Positions 28,001 through 41,477 of a stretch of 64,000 nt of DNA are shown one piece after another (position 1 is the stretch's first letter; the number at the start of each line of letters is the position of its first letter). Made by a program: the position numbers and the translations under genes. The DNA comes from Fratercula arctica (Eukaryota; Chordata; Aves; Charadriiformes; Alcidae): contig CANTUZ010000002.1 of NCBI GenBank assembly GCA_947846985.1, positions 157,041,889-157,105,888 of the forward strand. The letters run 5' to 3'. The notes under the pieces are model-generated. The model was given only the letters and a program-made list of their open reading frames with translations. It ran no database searches and was not told the origin of the DNA.

Positions 28001-29180
28001 CACGTTTCTCTGCAGATATTGGTCAAGTTTGCTTGCTGGGACTATGTGGGAATATCTCAGCTGCAACAGCCTGCAGCAGCCTCTGATACTGGTGGTTGCG
28101 TTTGTTCCCGTAAGTACCTTCCATGTTCACCTTTTAGTAACTGAAGGGCTGAAACACTCTGGTGTAACTACTCTGAGGATATTCTCTGGAGTTAGTGAGT
28201 TGTGGTTTAATTACTCAGATTGAACAATCTCAAGATTGCTCCTAGTCATAAACTCCTGGAAACAATACAATAACTCACGACCTATGGGGAGCCAAAAATA
28301 GTCTAACTGGCTACCTTATGAATTTTTAAGAAAATTGTTCTAATTGATGTCTTTGTAAATGCTGGAAGCTCTTTCCTTCTCTGTGAATGAGAGAAGTAGA
28401 CAGAAGAAATGTCTCACACCCTAATCTTGTCCTGGTGCAAATCATGTCTACACCATCATAAATTAATCCTACAGGTATAAATGAATGTGAAATCAAGCTA
28501 GTGGACCAGATTATTCTCCAATATATCAAAATTTCTGTGGAACAAGTTTGAACAATGAGCCTATGTTAATAAATGTGCTGCATTCTAAAGGGGGCTGCAA
28601 ATATTATTTTCCATAGAAAATACTTCTTTCAAAATTTTATTCAGGAAAAAAATAATAAAATATTGAAAAGTAGAGTTCTTTCCTCATGCTCTTTCCTTTT
28701 TCTTTTCTTATTTGTCCCATATGTGAAATTGTGAAAGCACATATACAGAGACCTTTCATCAGGAAACACTGTTACATTTGTTTATGTGCTCAAAAGAAAT
28801 CCATAATTGGGGACTAAAACACTTTTCAAAACTCAAAGTTTTCTTACATAGATTTTATGAAAAGTCCAAATAAGAGTCATGGAAAAGTTGTATTTGGCAA
28901 AATAATCTTTTCTGACAAGATGTGTTTTCTTGGGAACATGGTGAATCATCTTTAATGTTTTGTAAGATGTTGATCTCACTGGTGATGCCACACACGGTCA
29001 CCTTTCTCCTCATCCAGGGAGGAAGCCATCTTCTCATTTATTACTGTGATTACTGGTTATATGTTGTTATTTTTCAAAGCTTAATTTCTAAAACTTTTTA
29101 GTTCTCTTAATTTCAGAGTTTGGTATGAAAATGTGAATACCAATGGCTACAGAACCAGAAGGCAACTGTAAAGGAAGAAA
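22074..29180. other. Unique non-coding DNA, no gene seen
   Basis: AT-rich sequence with an A-run at about 23,833-23,847. At 24,950-25,150 there are several TAATTA-type cores and little low complexity. A 9-bp stem hairpin (TGTTTCACT, 5-base loop, AGTGAAACA) lies at 26,887-26,909. No protein-coding exon or RNA gene recognised. Confidence 0.5.
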
Positions 29181-29220
29181 GAAAAAAAAAAAAAAAAAAA
29201 GAAAAAAAGAAGAAGAAAAT
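29181..29220 (+). repeat. A-rich purine tract
   Basis: GAAAGA followed by about 20 A, then GAAAAAAAGAAGAAGAAAAT: a pure purine run on the plus strand. Simple low complexity. Confidence 0.9.
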
Positions 29221-32200
29221 AAGTGTTGCACAGGAGTAGTCCAGATTTACCAGATATATCATGGGGGCTAAATGAGTTTCAGATACCTCATAGTCATATT
29301 TCTAATCCCCACAATTTACAAGTGAAGAGACAGAGAGAACCCACACAGGCATGCACAGCCTGGGTCCCTGTCCTAAGGGGAGTTACAGGCTTGCCCGGAC
29401 CTCCGACACTACTTGTGGGGGCTCAGATCTCCCCTAACATGTGAAGGACTGCCTCTGCCCAGACGATACAGCTACCTCCACCTCTGGTTCACATTTTTGG
29501 GAAATCACATTGTGAAGGACAGAGGGACTGCGAAGTCTTTGCTCATTGTACGGTCAAGCAAACTTTGATAGGAGACAGTAAGTATCGTGATGATGGATGT
29601 TGATGATAATGAAGACAATGCTTAAAAATTAGCACATCTCCCTAGAATTCCGCAATCCGTTAAGCACCTAAAGCCTTGGAACTCTTTTTTAACATAAGAG
29701 GGTTTGAGAAACTCGTGTTTGGATAACCAGGAAACAGGCTGATTAATTCACCATCTTTGCTGTACAAGAAGCCCATAAGTCAAGGAGTAGTGCAGAAGCT
29801 GAAAAGCCAACAGCTGACCTCAGAAAAGCACAATCTGACTAAATTACACCACCTAAGACCCTAAACTCTTGTTAACTTCCAAAGCAGTGCATTAAATTTT
29901 TCCCACCCTTTTCCCACTCCAGTTATTCTTTTCAATTCAGTTCACCATGTGGAAAATGGTGAAGAGATGGACATTTTAATGTACCAAACAGCTTCTGATT
30001 TATGATAAGGGCATCATCTAGCTGTGTTCCTTTTTCAGAGCATCCGAGTTCATCTTAGTTTCTGAAAATTACTTTGAAGATAACATAAAAAATTATCCCA
30101 GAATTTTCATCATGATCCAAGATTATGAGAGCAGCTGTTTAGATTGTGGTTTATTTACCAGGCTGAATACAGAGGCAGGCTTTTGTGTAAGGAACATCTC
30201 ACAGCATGACACCCTTGCCCAAACTTCAGGGCAAGACTGTAAAATATGCGTTCAATTCTGTCTCTCATTTTTATTCAGATGATGAATAGGAAGTCAGCAC
30301 TATATGCTGTGCTGCAGGGTGTCTTTCTCATAAGAATATTTGTATCCAGAAGTGCAGATAAACTAAACCTCAATTAACCAGATCTGGTTATAATCCCTCC
30401 CAATGGGCACTCAACCTATTTAAAAAGAGGTAACACTGTAATTTGTTAATTTAGCTAAAAAAGAGCAATAACGCTGTCTGCTTAAGAAGACAAAGCACAG
30501 CTAATGATCTCTGCGTGCTGGATTCCTGAAATCTTCTGGAGTCCCATAAGCCTTTACTGCATCAGCCCCACTCATTTTGTATTCCAGGGTTGGTCTTTAC
30601 ACTCTGATACTCCATAAACCTGCAGGGTTCACAACTGAGCATCCAGTTTTCTCCTCATTGGAATGGTTTTACCTATTTCTCATATTTCACTAACTTTTGT
30701 GCAAGTGGAAATATTTCAAAATAAGAAATATTTCAAGTGCAATTTGCTTCTGAGCCTGAACTCACTTCTATGTATGTAGCACTCTCTGTCCTCTAAGAAA
30801 AGATCTATTTCTGTGGTTTATATTTTCTTTATGGAGCACAGTGATCAAAATAAACCTTTGTATTTCAGTATGCCTTAAGGATGCACAGCAGTCTTTACAA
30901 CAGCTGTGAAACAGGATAGAAATAGGATTCTTCATGTTACACAGTGATTTTTTTATTCCCAGCATCTCTAAAGTCCCATTTTGACCCTTGATAATGTCTT
31001 TGCTTCCTCCGTCACTTAAGACTATCACTTCTATTACTGTAGCAGTAGTATTATATTTCATGAACTCACAACACTTTAAAGTGTAGGGAGAATTGTCCCC
31101 CAGTCCCAGCAACTGTGCTGTTAGTCTCTTATTCGATTGCTTCTTAGCAAGTCTTTCTAAACCTAAGTCACTTCGGAAGTAATTTAAAGCAGCGTTATGT
31201 GTGTCAGTACTTGTTAGAAAGTTGTTTAGTTTATGGCTGAAATATACGATGTCGATGGATTTAGAAAGAGCCCAAATCCTCAGTTACACAATGCTATTCA
31301 ACATGATGAATGAAGAATTTGGTCAAGTAAATTACCTCCTCATGCCAGCTGTTCTCTCTAATTTTATTGTGAATTCCACCACTGTTGCACATACACATTG
31401 GAGCTCTTCTTTAAATGTTTTCTGCTTCAAAGAAATAAGATTGACCAAATTTCCATTTAAAAATCAAACAACTGATAAAATATTGCATTTCAAGTGCCTG
31501 ATTATTGTCTCAAAACAGATTTTTATTGTGAATAATAAAGCCCCAAGGAGATTTAACTGTAACATTATCCCTGTCAATTTGAAGTTTATGTGCCTCCAGG
31601 TCTATGACAGATACAGTTATATCTCACCGGATCCTGAGGTATTATGAGTGATTTCTGAATCTAAAAGGAACTCAAAGAACTATTTTAAGCACCAATTGGT
31701 TTTTTGTCAGACTGTTTTTTACAGGGGAAAAATCATGGCTTTTGGTTATTTCAAGAGTATACTTTAAAAAATAACTGTCAGTGTAACTTGGGTAGCTTTA
31801 CATTTTAGAGTTATACTGCAGTAACTGTTCTTGGATCCCTCTCTGCTGTAGTTTTGGGCGTTGAAGTTATTTATGAGACGATGCTAACACTATGGAGAGA
31901 TAGAAAAGTTCCCAGTCTGACCCTGATCTAACATAAATCAAGAGCAACTCCTGCTAAAGCTCATTACGAGATTGGTGAAACAGAGAGCAGATTCCAGCCC
32001 AGTACCACTCCTCTTAAACAATGCATTGTGCTGAAGTGGGGAAGCACTTTTAATGGCTTTGGATAACCGTTCATCTGAGCAGTGTGATTCATGGCTCTGT
32101 CAAATGTGGTGTCATGCCATCCTTCCCCAAATTTATTTCTATTTTGTTATTCTTTTATAAAGACCAATGTAGCATTTTAATGGGAATTGGCTTGTGAGTA

Positions 32201-32660
32201 GGAAAGGAAAGATGTTTTCTGTGATGATATTTAAGTGAATGTTAGGGACAAATTCTTGTCTGAGTCAGCTAGTTCAGCCCATACCAGATATAAATGTTCA
32301 TGAGAGCTGTTGTTGGGTGAATATGAATTTACTTAAGTGCTCCCATGGTCTGGAGTCTGCATGCAGTTGCATCTTCCTGTCTGTGGGTTATTGTGTCAGC
32401 ACTGAGTAATAAAATGTTTTATAGTTGAGACTTGCAATCTTTTAAAGTTTTCTGAAGGAAGGAGAGGCGTTCAGGAATTGTCAGAAGACAAGGTATTTGG
32501 TTAACGCCAGGGGGGACCGCGTTGAAGTCTGGTCTCCCTGTTTCAGTATAGGAAAAGGAATTTCTCCTGATAGGAATATTCTAGAACAATGTTGTAAGCA
32601 TAAGAAATATTTCTATTCTCTGATTAATTTCTAATATGACCACAAGTCTTGTCCTGGACA
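29221..32660. other. Non-coding DNA; possible conserved block
   Basis: No gene recognised. At 31,201-31,647 a plus-strand frame stays open for 148 codons starting with GTG. The predicted peptide resembles no family I know and has no domain or signal. The same stretch has few homopolymers and could instead be a conserved non-coding block. Two copies of the perfect palindrome GAAATATTTC lie at 30,708-30,717 and 30,725-30,734. Confidence 0.45.
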
Positions 32661-32697
32661 TTTTTTTTTTTTTTTTTTTTTTTTGAAAAAAAAAAAA
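32661..32697. repeat. T24-G-A12 homopolymer pair
   Basis: Twenty-four T, one G, then twelve A. The two runs are self-complementary and could form a 12-bp snap-back hairpin. It is also the kind of site where sequencing or assembly slips, so exact lengths are unreliable. Confidence 0.9.
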
Positions 32698-34084
32698 CCT
32701 ACTATTGAAACCAGTGCAGTTCTGAAAAGGTGTGGTTTTGATATAAGGGCATTTTGTCTGAAAATTACTGAGCAGCTGCAATTTGGGATACAAGTCAGAA
32801 CCAACACTTTGCACAGGAGAGGAGAGTTTAATATCTTCATTGATGTAAGTGATGGGACGGACCCTCAGCAAGGTTGCAGATGGCACAAGCTGGGAGGAGT
32901 GGCTGATAAGCCAGAGGGTTATTTAAACCAAGAGGATACTTAAATCAAATCAAAGCTGCTCTCCTGTCCTGAACCAGGTGACAAGTGGGGTGAGTTTCAG
33001 TGTCAGAGGTGCCCAGCACTGTCATCCTCACTCTTGCACAAAGGAGTGCCTTTCTCTCTTCTGTACGGTTGTTCTCCTGTACAGCGTGCAGAAAGAAAAG
33101 GCGGAAGACACCACATGCATGGATATGAGCTGCTGTTCTTAGAAAGCTGTAGTACTGCTTGATATGAAAATAGGTTCTTCGGCCAGGTACTTGGACAAAG
33201 CAAACCAAATGGAGATGATCTCACATACCCCCAGTCCTGGAAAGGTGGATGTCATTTATTATTCACAGATGTACAAACTCTAGTTTCCTTATTGCTGGGT
33301 TTTTATGTCCACATTTCCCTCGACAGCCTATCCACAGAGGCTCAGCCAAATACCAATTTAATATACTCCATGGCCAGTGTTGGGGTTGCATCTATGCACT
33401 GCCTTGTTTTTCCAGGCTCCAAATGTGCTTCCTCACATTCCTCACAAAAGGGCAATTATTCCTTTTCTATTGTGTCTCCTGCCAGTTTTGATTCATCTGA
33501 CAGACCAAGTACAAATCAGTCTGTTTTGCAAGAAGTTTTCATCAGATCTGCTGATTCCTCCAGATTCCTTTATCGGGGTAATTCTACATGGTCCTGGACA
33601 GCAGATGAATACGTCATTCAGTCAGAAGTCGTTACCACTTACAGGATGGCTTTTCACTCAGCAGAAGATATGCAGTCAACTAAATTTACAGAACTGGAGT
33701 TAGACAAACTCCCCATTCATGCAAAAACTTGCCATTTCATCAGTTTTAAATTTCACTTTATAGAACTATCTCAAATGAATGGGAGGATTAGATTCTAATC
33801 CTCGCAAATATTTCTATAAAAACATTATGGGTTGCATTCATGGATGCTTTGGTATGGAGCTGAATAAAAAATGTCTGCAGAAAGTGTCTGCTTTTCTCAA
33901 AAACATTCTATTTTCATCAGAAAACTGGTAGTTTATTACAAGTAATTTTTTTTTTTTTTAATTTGAACAAATAAATTGATTAAAGTGTTGATTAAAACCA
34001 TCCACAGGAAAATACCAGGAAAATTGCCAGCTCAATCAGTGACTGTGGGGCACAGTTCATATCCTCCAAATTTTACTCATCTGA
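32698..34084. other. Unique non-coding DNA, no gene seen
   Basis: Frames of up to 168 codons (33,292-33,798) overlap in different phases on the same strand. No family is recognisable and the encoded peptide has no domain signature, so I do not call a gene. A T-run lies at about 33,947-33,959. Confidence 0.5.
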
Positions 34085-34089
34085 GCTAG
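34085..34089. repeat. Target-site duplication GCTAG, left copy
   Basis: GCTAG directly before the TG of the solo LTR. The identical 5-mer follows the LTR at 34,685-34,689. Confidence 0.9.
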
Positions 34090-34684
34090 TGTGCTGGTTT
34101 TGGTTGGGACAGAGTTAATTTTCTTCATAGTAGAATGTATGGAGCTATGTTTTGGATTTGTACTGGAAACAGTGCTGATAACACAGGGATGTTTCAGTTA
34201 TTGCTGAGCAGTGCTTACACAGAGTCAAGGGTTTTTCTGCTCCTCACCCCACCCCACCAGCGAGTAGGCGGGGGATGCTCGAGAAGTTGGGAGGGGACAC
34301 AGCCGGGACAGTTGAGCCCAGCCCACCGAAGGGATATCCCAGACCATATGACATCATGCTTAGCATATAAACTGGAGGAAGAAGGAGGAAGGGGGGTGAC
34401 GTCCAGAGTGATGGCTTTTGTCTTCCCAAGCAGCTGTTACGCATGATGGATCCCTGCTTTCCTGGAGATGGCTGAACGCCTGCCTGCCGATGGGAAGCAG
34501 TAAATGAATTCCTTGTTTTGCTTTGCTTGTGTGCGCAGCTTTTGCTTTACCTATTAAACTGTCTTTATCTCAACCCACGAGTTTTCTGACTTTTACTCTT
34601 CTGATTCTCTCCCCGATCCCACCGGGGTGGAGTCAGCGAGCGGCTGTGTGGGGCTGAGCTGCCGGCTGGGGTTAAACCACAACA
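34090..34684 (+). mobile_element. Solo LTR of an endogenous retrovirus, plus strand
   Basis: A 595-bp unit starts TGTGCTGGTTTTGG and ends GGGGTTAAACCACAACA, giving TG...CA termini. It is flanked by a perfect 5-bp duplication, GCTAG. A TATA box (CATATAAA, 34,364-34,371) and a polyadenylation signal (ATTAAA, 34,553-34,558) lie in the expected order, so U3, R and U5 can be placed. No internal retroviral genes adjoin it. It is therefore the product of LTR-LTR recombination. A 5-bp duplication is usual for ERVL-like elements. The sequence resembles an LTR family abundant in birds, but I cannot name the subfamily. Confidence 0.93.
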
Positions 34685-34689
34685 GCTAG
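34685..34689. repeat. Target-site duplication GCTAG, right copy
   Basis: Identical to 34,085-34,089. The perfect match points to a precise, not very old insertion. Confidence 0.9.
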
Positions 34690-37600
34690 TCAGCAACATT
34701 CGCTTGCTCGGCAGTAGGGAGAGATTATCTCCTCTACAGTTTGTCCCATTTAGAGATAATTTAAGGATAATGGTGTGACTCATACTCTGGAAACACTTAT
34801 TTTTCCACTGATAACAGAGGGAAGCTGGGTGACTTGCAAACTAGACCCCAAATTTTTCAATGTCTTAAAGTAAGTGAACTAAATCCCACTCTTAAATGTG
34901 GTGTATTTGAAGTCTGAATTACATTACTGGTGTTTCACGGTGTTTTCTATGTCTTAATTGTATTTGTTTTCGAAGGAAAACTAAATCAGCACAGATTATT
35001 GTAGGATGCTGATGACAGTAGAACAATGTCCCTCTCCTTCCCTCTTTTATCTGTCTCCAAAGGCAACAACAGTAAAATTTCTGTTGCAGCCATAACAGAA
35101 AGCTAAACATGCATAAACTCAGTATGGCTGTGTAAACAAAAAGACTTGCAGCATTATAATGAGCAGGCATCAATATATGGTGGGTTTTTTTTCTTCTTGA
35201 GCTAGGCAAGGTAATTCTGAACTTGCAAATGTCCTGTTATCCTCATACAGTGCAACGTCCTCTGTGCTTCCCATCACCATTAACGGAGAAGCTGGAAAAT
35301 GCTTCACCCACCAGTGAACAGCGTCCTTTCAAGCACATTTCTATCTTTACAATAATGTAGTGTTCTTTGCCTTTTAGACGGGATTATCATCTCACAGGCA
35401 CTGCAACCGTCAGTCTCACCCAAAACCTGCTGCATAGCCCAGCCTTATTTTCCAGGCTGGGGTCAAACAGATCCCATGATGGTCTTCAGCTGAAGCAGCC
35501 CAAGCTGTGCCCATGAGAACAGCTCAGCAACCTGGCGAGGCTGGAGATGGAAAAGGGCAGTCAGACAGTGTAAGAGCTACAGAAATACCCACTTAGAAAT
35601 AAAGGGCAATTTTGCATGTTTGTTCGGTGTAAGGCAAAAAGGTGGAAACTGCTGCATCTTCAGCTTTAGGCTTAGAGGACTCTTACCTCAAGATTTTAAA
35701 ATGAAGGGAACCCCATGCAGGGGGTTAAAGGATTCTCTTCTACATGCCTAGAGGAACCAGCCTTGCTATGTATGCAATACAACCACTGACATATGGACCA
35801 GATATCCATCCCCCACGTCCTGGTCCTCCCAGACTTTTACGTCGTCTTGTGTGTGAGAAAGGAGGAAGAGAAGAGAAACTTTGCTAATGACTGTGAAAAC
35901 AGCCTGGCATACTGTGTGAACTCATCCCTTCCCCATCCTCCTCTCTTTTTTAACACGGAAGAATGCCCAATTACGTTAACTCAGCTATGCATATGAAATT
36001 GTCCATCGTGTTCTCACACGCAATTTTTTTTGTGAAGGAAGGAGCCTATGAATAGCATGGCTCTCAGCTGCCGCGGTAAACAGCCTCGTAAAACATCGGC
36101 TGTTGGTAAAGCAGAGCAGAGCGGTCTGTGCAGACGTGCTGCCTGTGTGTTGCCTGGGCTCACTGATGGACTGTAGTGGAGAATTCACTCTATCACTTCA
36201 TTATTAACACTCCTTCCCCATATATCGTCCTCGTCCATGCTTACGGGCTGTACGCAGCTCTGGTTTTCATTTACAGACAAGCTACATTATTTCACAGGCT
36301 ATGCAGCATTGGCAGCAGCACTACTCGTGTTGACCCTGAAAAACTAAAAAACCTGCCACTTTTGAGCAACTAGTGCTTTGAGGCAAATTTACTAGGAGAT
36401 AGTTTAAAAGTAAACTCCAAAGAATCTTTTTCCATACTCTTGAATTTCCATTTAATGTGATGGATACTGATGACATTAATTCTCTACTAAGACTTCCCAG
36501 CAATTCTTAAATCACCTTCCAGCAAGCAGAGGTTTATTTTTTTTAACTTTTTTAAAATCCAGATATTTTTTAAGGTTTTCCTTCAGTCTTCATTCCGTTC
36601 TTCAGAGCAACTCCTCCATAGTTTGTTTGGATTTTTCATCTTTCAATTTGAGAAAACATTTTATCAATCTCAAATTTTGAAAAAAAACGATAATACAAAA
36701 ATGTTAAGGTATGGGAAAGTATGTTCAATTTTTCCTAAAGCAGCTTAATTTCACCTTTTATGGCTATGGAAAAGAATAGAATTTTACAATTCTACTTTCC
36801 TTTACTTTCAGTAGAATGGTATTCAAAAACACTCGTGTGTTTTTAAAGCAGCAGTTACATCTAAGCCAAAACAACTGTAATCTAAAAGAAATCTTTTAAT
36901 ACAATAAAAACTTTCATCTAGAAATATTTCTTCACTGCCCCTTAATCCTTAATTCTGTAACCTGTTCCTTTTCTACAGAGGCTTGTTCTTGAGACTTTTC
37001 TTGCCTATTTTCAAATATTTCATGCTATTTTTCCATGCAAGACCATGGCTCACCTTCAGACTGCACTGCTTGATATTCAACCTGCAATTTTCTCCATAGT
37101 TTTAATCCCAAGATTTCTGTTTATATCATGCTGAGACAACTTCTTTTTTCTACTGCACACGTATCTGTGGAGTGGCACATTTCTTGCTTTTCAGTTTTTG
37201 CCAAGCGCTTTGTATCTTCCAGGTTTCGCTTTCATGTACAAGCCCGTCAGTTAGGAGGTCACTACACCTAAAAAAGCCATCTAGATTTCCCTGATCTGCA
37301 AAATCTTTCTCTGGAGAGTCTGTTTTCCTTCTGCTCTTGACCACAATCCAAAAATATGGTCCCATAAATCATCTCTTTTGGATGTATTGGTGCAATCACT
37401 TGTGGGGCCAATCCTGGACACTTGGACAAGAAAATAGAGCTGGCTAAAAAAACTTTCTGCCTATTAAAAAAAAAAATAGAGACTGTGATTTTTTTCTAAA
37501 TTCAGGTTTTCAGTGATCTGGTTTCCAGCACGGCCTTATGAACAGCTGCACTGGCAGACCTGAGGGAGCAAGAACCTGCTGCATGAGGGAAGAAAATGAG

Positions 37601-40600
37601 CAGTCAGGGGCTTGTGAGGACAGCGTGCCTTAAGCAGCTTTACCATCAAAGAAAACCAAGGTTGTGTAAGGGCACCCTTAGGAGTGTGTAAGCATTCTCA
37701 TAAGTCACTCCTCCCCGTCTTTAATCACTGTCAGCACTTTATTCTCAGCTCGCTGTAATTTTTCAGTACAATTTCCAATAATGAGAAAAGCAGACAGAAT
37801 ATGCTTTCACTGTAGTGTTGCACAGAAAAGGATTTTTTTTCTTCTTTCAACAGAAAATACATAGATAAACAACAATGTATTTAAGTGAAAAGACTTATGT
37901 CTTTTCACAAAGTATGGAAGGAACAATACAGGCTTCTTGATTTTTGTATTTAACAGCAGTGTCATGGTAAAAACTCATGTTGAACTCACTGCTTTCTAAA
38001 TCCCACCGAACTCCCTTTGCAAGGGGTTGCATTGCCAAATCTTGCTCTCAGATTAAATAGTGCCACTTCATATTTTTTGGATGAACATACACATTTTAGA
38101 TCTGCATCCCCTATTTTTCCCCCCCCCCTTTTTATTTCTTTTTTGAGACCTTATGCTGAGCTTTTTTGGGTGTGTCCATCTTCACGCACTGTCTTTCTGG
38201 GTATTCATAACATTTCTCAGTTCAGCAGTGCTTGCAAATTTTCATCAGTTTGCAGCTGTTTGCTCATGCTGCCATTTCATTGCCGTGATTAAAAGCAGTC
38301 GCACGGCAGAGCCCCTCTCCTCCCCCTGTCCTGCTAATAGGATTTGCTGCTGATTTCGCTGGCCTGCCAAGGTATCTGGGTTTATACTTAAACAATGAAA
38401 TTTCATGGGTATATTAGTTTTCCCAAATTCATCCTATTATTGCAAATCCTGATTAAAGCCTTATATTTCCAATCTTTGTATTTTCATTTTTATTCTAAAC
38501 TAAGCATATAACCAGAATTTTTCGAGGAATTCTTTCTTCCTGGAATAATGTATAACAGAAAGGGACAAAAGAGAGTCAGAGTGAATGGACACAAATGCAG
38601 GAATGTTCCTCAAATGCAATAAAATATATTCCTATTAATTGATATATTTGCTATTGGAAAGAGATGGATTGAGGATTATGATGATTTGGAAAATCTGAAG
38701 TGAGAAGTAGTGTTTAAGTATACATATGGAGATTAAATTAATTTGGTCACAAAATCTAGTTTAATTTAGGTATACGGAAAGTTAGAAAGCTCACTTCCAA
38801 GTGTGGGTTCTAGTTCCTAGTGCCTTTTCAACCCCTCACCTTTTTTTTTTTCCTATTTTCACTTTATTTACTCTAGACAAAAATGAATAGGCCATCAAGA
38901 AGGGAAAAAAACAAACAACCAAAAAAGGGAAGGCCTTGCAAATACAAATTGAGGAAAAAGATTTTTTTTTTTTTTTTAAATTTTAAAAATACAGGGGAAA
39001 AAAGCTGGTCAGGAAAATATGAAAATTGTAACAGGAGGATTTCACATAGAAAAATGAAGCTTTTTTTTATATTCTGAATAAATATTCTTAAAATGTGTCT
39101 GGAAATAACTGAGTAGTAGAAGGTTCCAATAAAGAGGTTGCATATCAAATCTTACCTTGCAAATAAAGATTAAAAAATTATTTAGGAGTTTTAGTACAGG
39201 AATAAAGCAGCCCAAGGTTGAAGAAACTTCTACCTCTCCTGTCCACAGAACTGAGAATCATAAGGACTTCCACCCTACTTAAGTTTTCTTTTCAAAGTTT
39301 AAGGAGAATCTGCCTCTCCATTAGACCTTCATAAAAGCAAAATGCCTCTCAACATGCATTGTAACAGTGAGCAGTTTGTTACTGATCGTTTCAATGATCA
39401 CGTATAATTGAACTTTCCACCTCTCTGTCTGTCTTTAGAAGATGCAGTAGAAGGTATAGACAATCCCATCAAGGCAGTGCGCTGCACCCAGTGCAAAGCA
39501 CCCATTTACCCTCCACCGTGCAGGATCAGCCTGCCTCTGCTGCTGCCACGGGCCCCAGCTGGTCGGCCAGTGGTTCAGCTGATGCCAGTAGATCATCTAC
39601 TGTGAAAGGCTGTGTCCTTCCACACACCATGCGCCTGCCGAGCACCAGACTGCCAGACCTACTGGTACCAAGAGGCATCCACGCTTCAGGAGCAGAGGGA
39701 AGCCCCAAAACAGCACAATGTGTAACAGCAAAGACGAGAATGTCATGGCTGAGTCCGCGGGGGCATGCACTCGGCCTCGTGGAAATGGCTATGTCTTTGT
39801 CAAAGCAGGGCAGGAAGAACCTGTGGTGGCATAGGAGAGGCTTTGTTTTGATTTTTAAGAACCATTGTAAGGGAACATGAATTACAGATATTTCTATCTT
39901 TGATGAGTGACCTGTTGAGTTAGTCCTGCAAGGATTTGACTGTATGGCTGCACATGGAATTTAGGGTTAAGTCTCGCTCTTATGGCAAATCCTTTTCCTC
40001 CATTTGCTTTCCATGATCTCTGTTTCTCCCACAGCTGGCAAGACAAAGAAATATCCCAGATGTTTTCTATATGCATCTTTGAGTTATTTCCTACCTTTAA
40101 AAACAGAAAACCAAATATTGCAATGATCATATTCTGACAAAAGGCAATAAACCAAACACTGTACTTCAAAGGTAATCTCCTATCTGCAGATGTGATTTCT
40201 CCCCAGACAGTATTAGCTAATGTGCAGGATTTGGCTAATGCTTCTGGGCCTTGATTGCACTCATCTGAACACTTCAGGGTATGGATGGGGGAAAGTTTTG
40301 TCTTCTGCATTGCTCCTCTGGATTTGTAGTTTATCGGTCAATCCGAGAGTCAGGAAAATTTCAGTAGCTTTGAAAACAGCAGCCCTTGCTTGGGGTTTTT
40401 TAAAGTTTCAGTTTATTTCATGTAAGAATGATTTTAGTCTTATGATCAAAACAAGTAATGTACTGTAGTATAACATAAATTGTCATGATTTAAATAGATT
40501 CAGACTTGACAGACTGTGTGGTACCCAAGTCGTTCAAGTATAAAAGCAATGAATGGCATTATGCCTATCACAAGAAGTGTGGCTGTCAACTGCTATCACT

Positions 40601-41472
40601 TCTGTAGCATTCTGGAAACAAGGACAATTCAAATCTTCAAATCACAAAGCATCTGCTTCTGTATTGCTTTTTTCTTCTCTGGTGTTTATCGCTGAACTAC
40701 TTTTATAACTAGCTTTTTTGATGTACCCCTGTAACTTTGGTCATTTGCCTTGAAATATAATATATTTTGTTGCATAACCAGAATAATAATCTCTGTATAA
40801 TTAGAATAGCATTTACATAGTGCACAGTCGTGGGGGGAAATTCTGTGTAAAATAACAGCAGAATAAGCTGACAGAAGCACAGGCATCAGGACTGTCACCA
40901 GGAGTAACAAGAAGGAGAATTAGAAAGCCTGCAGGAGCTCAGCATTTCTGGCTATAAACCCATGCAGAAATGTCATTAACAGGAACAGCTTGTGTGACAG
41001 TGAGTTTACAGGGCACATGGTGCTGTAAATTCTTAAAATTGCAGCAAGCATCCAGAATTTTCAACACCGTGTCGCTTACTGGAAATAGTTCTAGCGGACC
41101 CAGATGGGGGATGCGGTGGAGTGGAGATCAGGTATGTGCACACGTGAGAAACTGGGGCTGACCTTCCTTTAATGAGCGTCCTGTGCTCGAAAAGCGAAGG
41201 AGCACCACACAGCTGTGCCGCGGGCCTGCAGCCCAGCTCTTTGCTCAGTTCAAGTAGCTCTTGCAGAAGGGGTTGGCTTCACTGGTGTCTCCTGGAGCAG
41301 CAGCTGTTCCTTCGGTAATTGAAATCATTCTCTGCCTGGCTTGTGCTAAGTCCACCAGCGGCTGAGGCTGGTTCCTGGCCAGGGGAGCAGAAGTGGAGCC
41401 CTGCTCCACGAGCTCTGTATGCTGTGGGGAGAACGCCGCAAAGCTTAGACTTGAATGCTGACCTTCTGTATG
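34690..41472. other. Non-coding DNA with one GC-rich block
   Basis: Mostly AT-rich, with a T-run at about 38,961-38,976. The block at about 39,420-39,850 is clearly richer in G+C. It is preceded by a pyrimidine tract ending in TTTAG at about 39,438 and carries overlapping frames of 65 and 129 codons without a recognisable domain. It might be an untranslated, alternative or pseudogene exon. At 41,200-41,470 there is another GC-rich stretch whose minus-strand frame runs in from the neighbouring LTR. Confidence 0.45.
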
Positions 41473-41477
41473 CGGAG
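41473..41477. repeat. Target-site duplication CGGAG, left copy
   Basis: CGGAG before the LTR matches TGGAG after it (42,213-42,217) at four of five bases. The one difference is a C-to-T change at a CpG, the commonest decay in vertebrate DNA. Confidence 0.75.

Noticed and set aside
33249..33798. Three overlapping plus-strand frames up to 168 codons as a gene
   Set aside because: Different phases are open over the same bases, no family resemblance, no splice sites or poly(A) signal that fit.
34090..34684. Complete provirus at 34 kb
   Set aside because: Only one LTR with its own flanking duplication is present; no internal coding remnant or second LTR in the same orientation follows.
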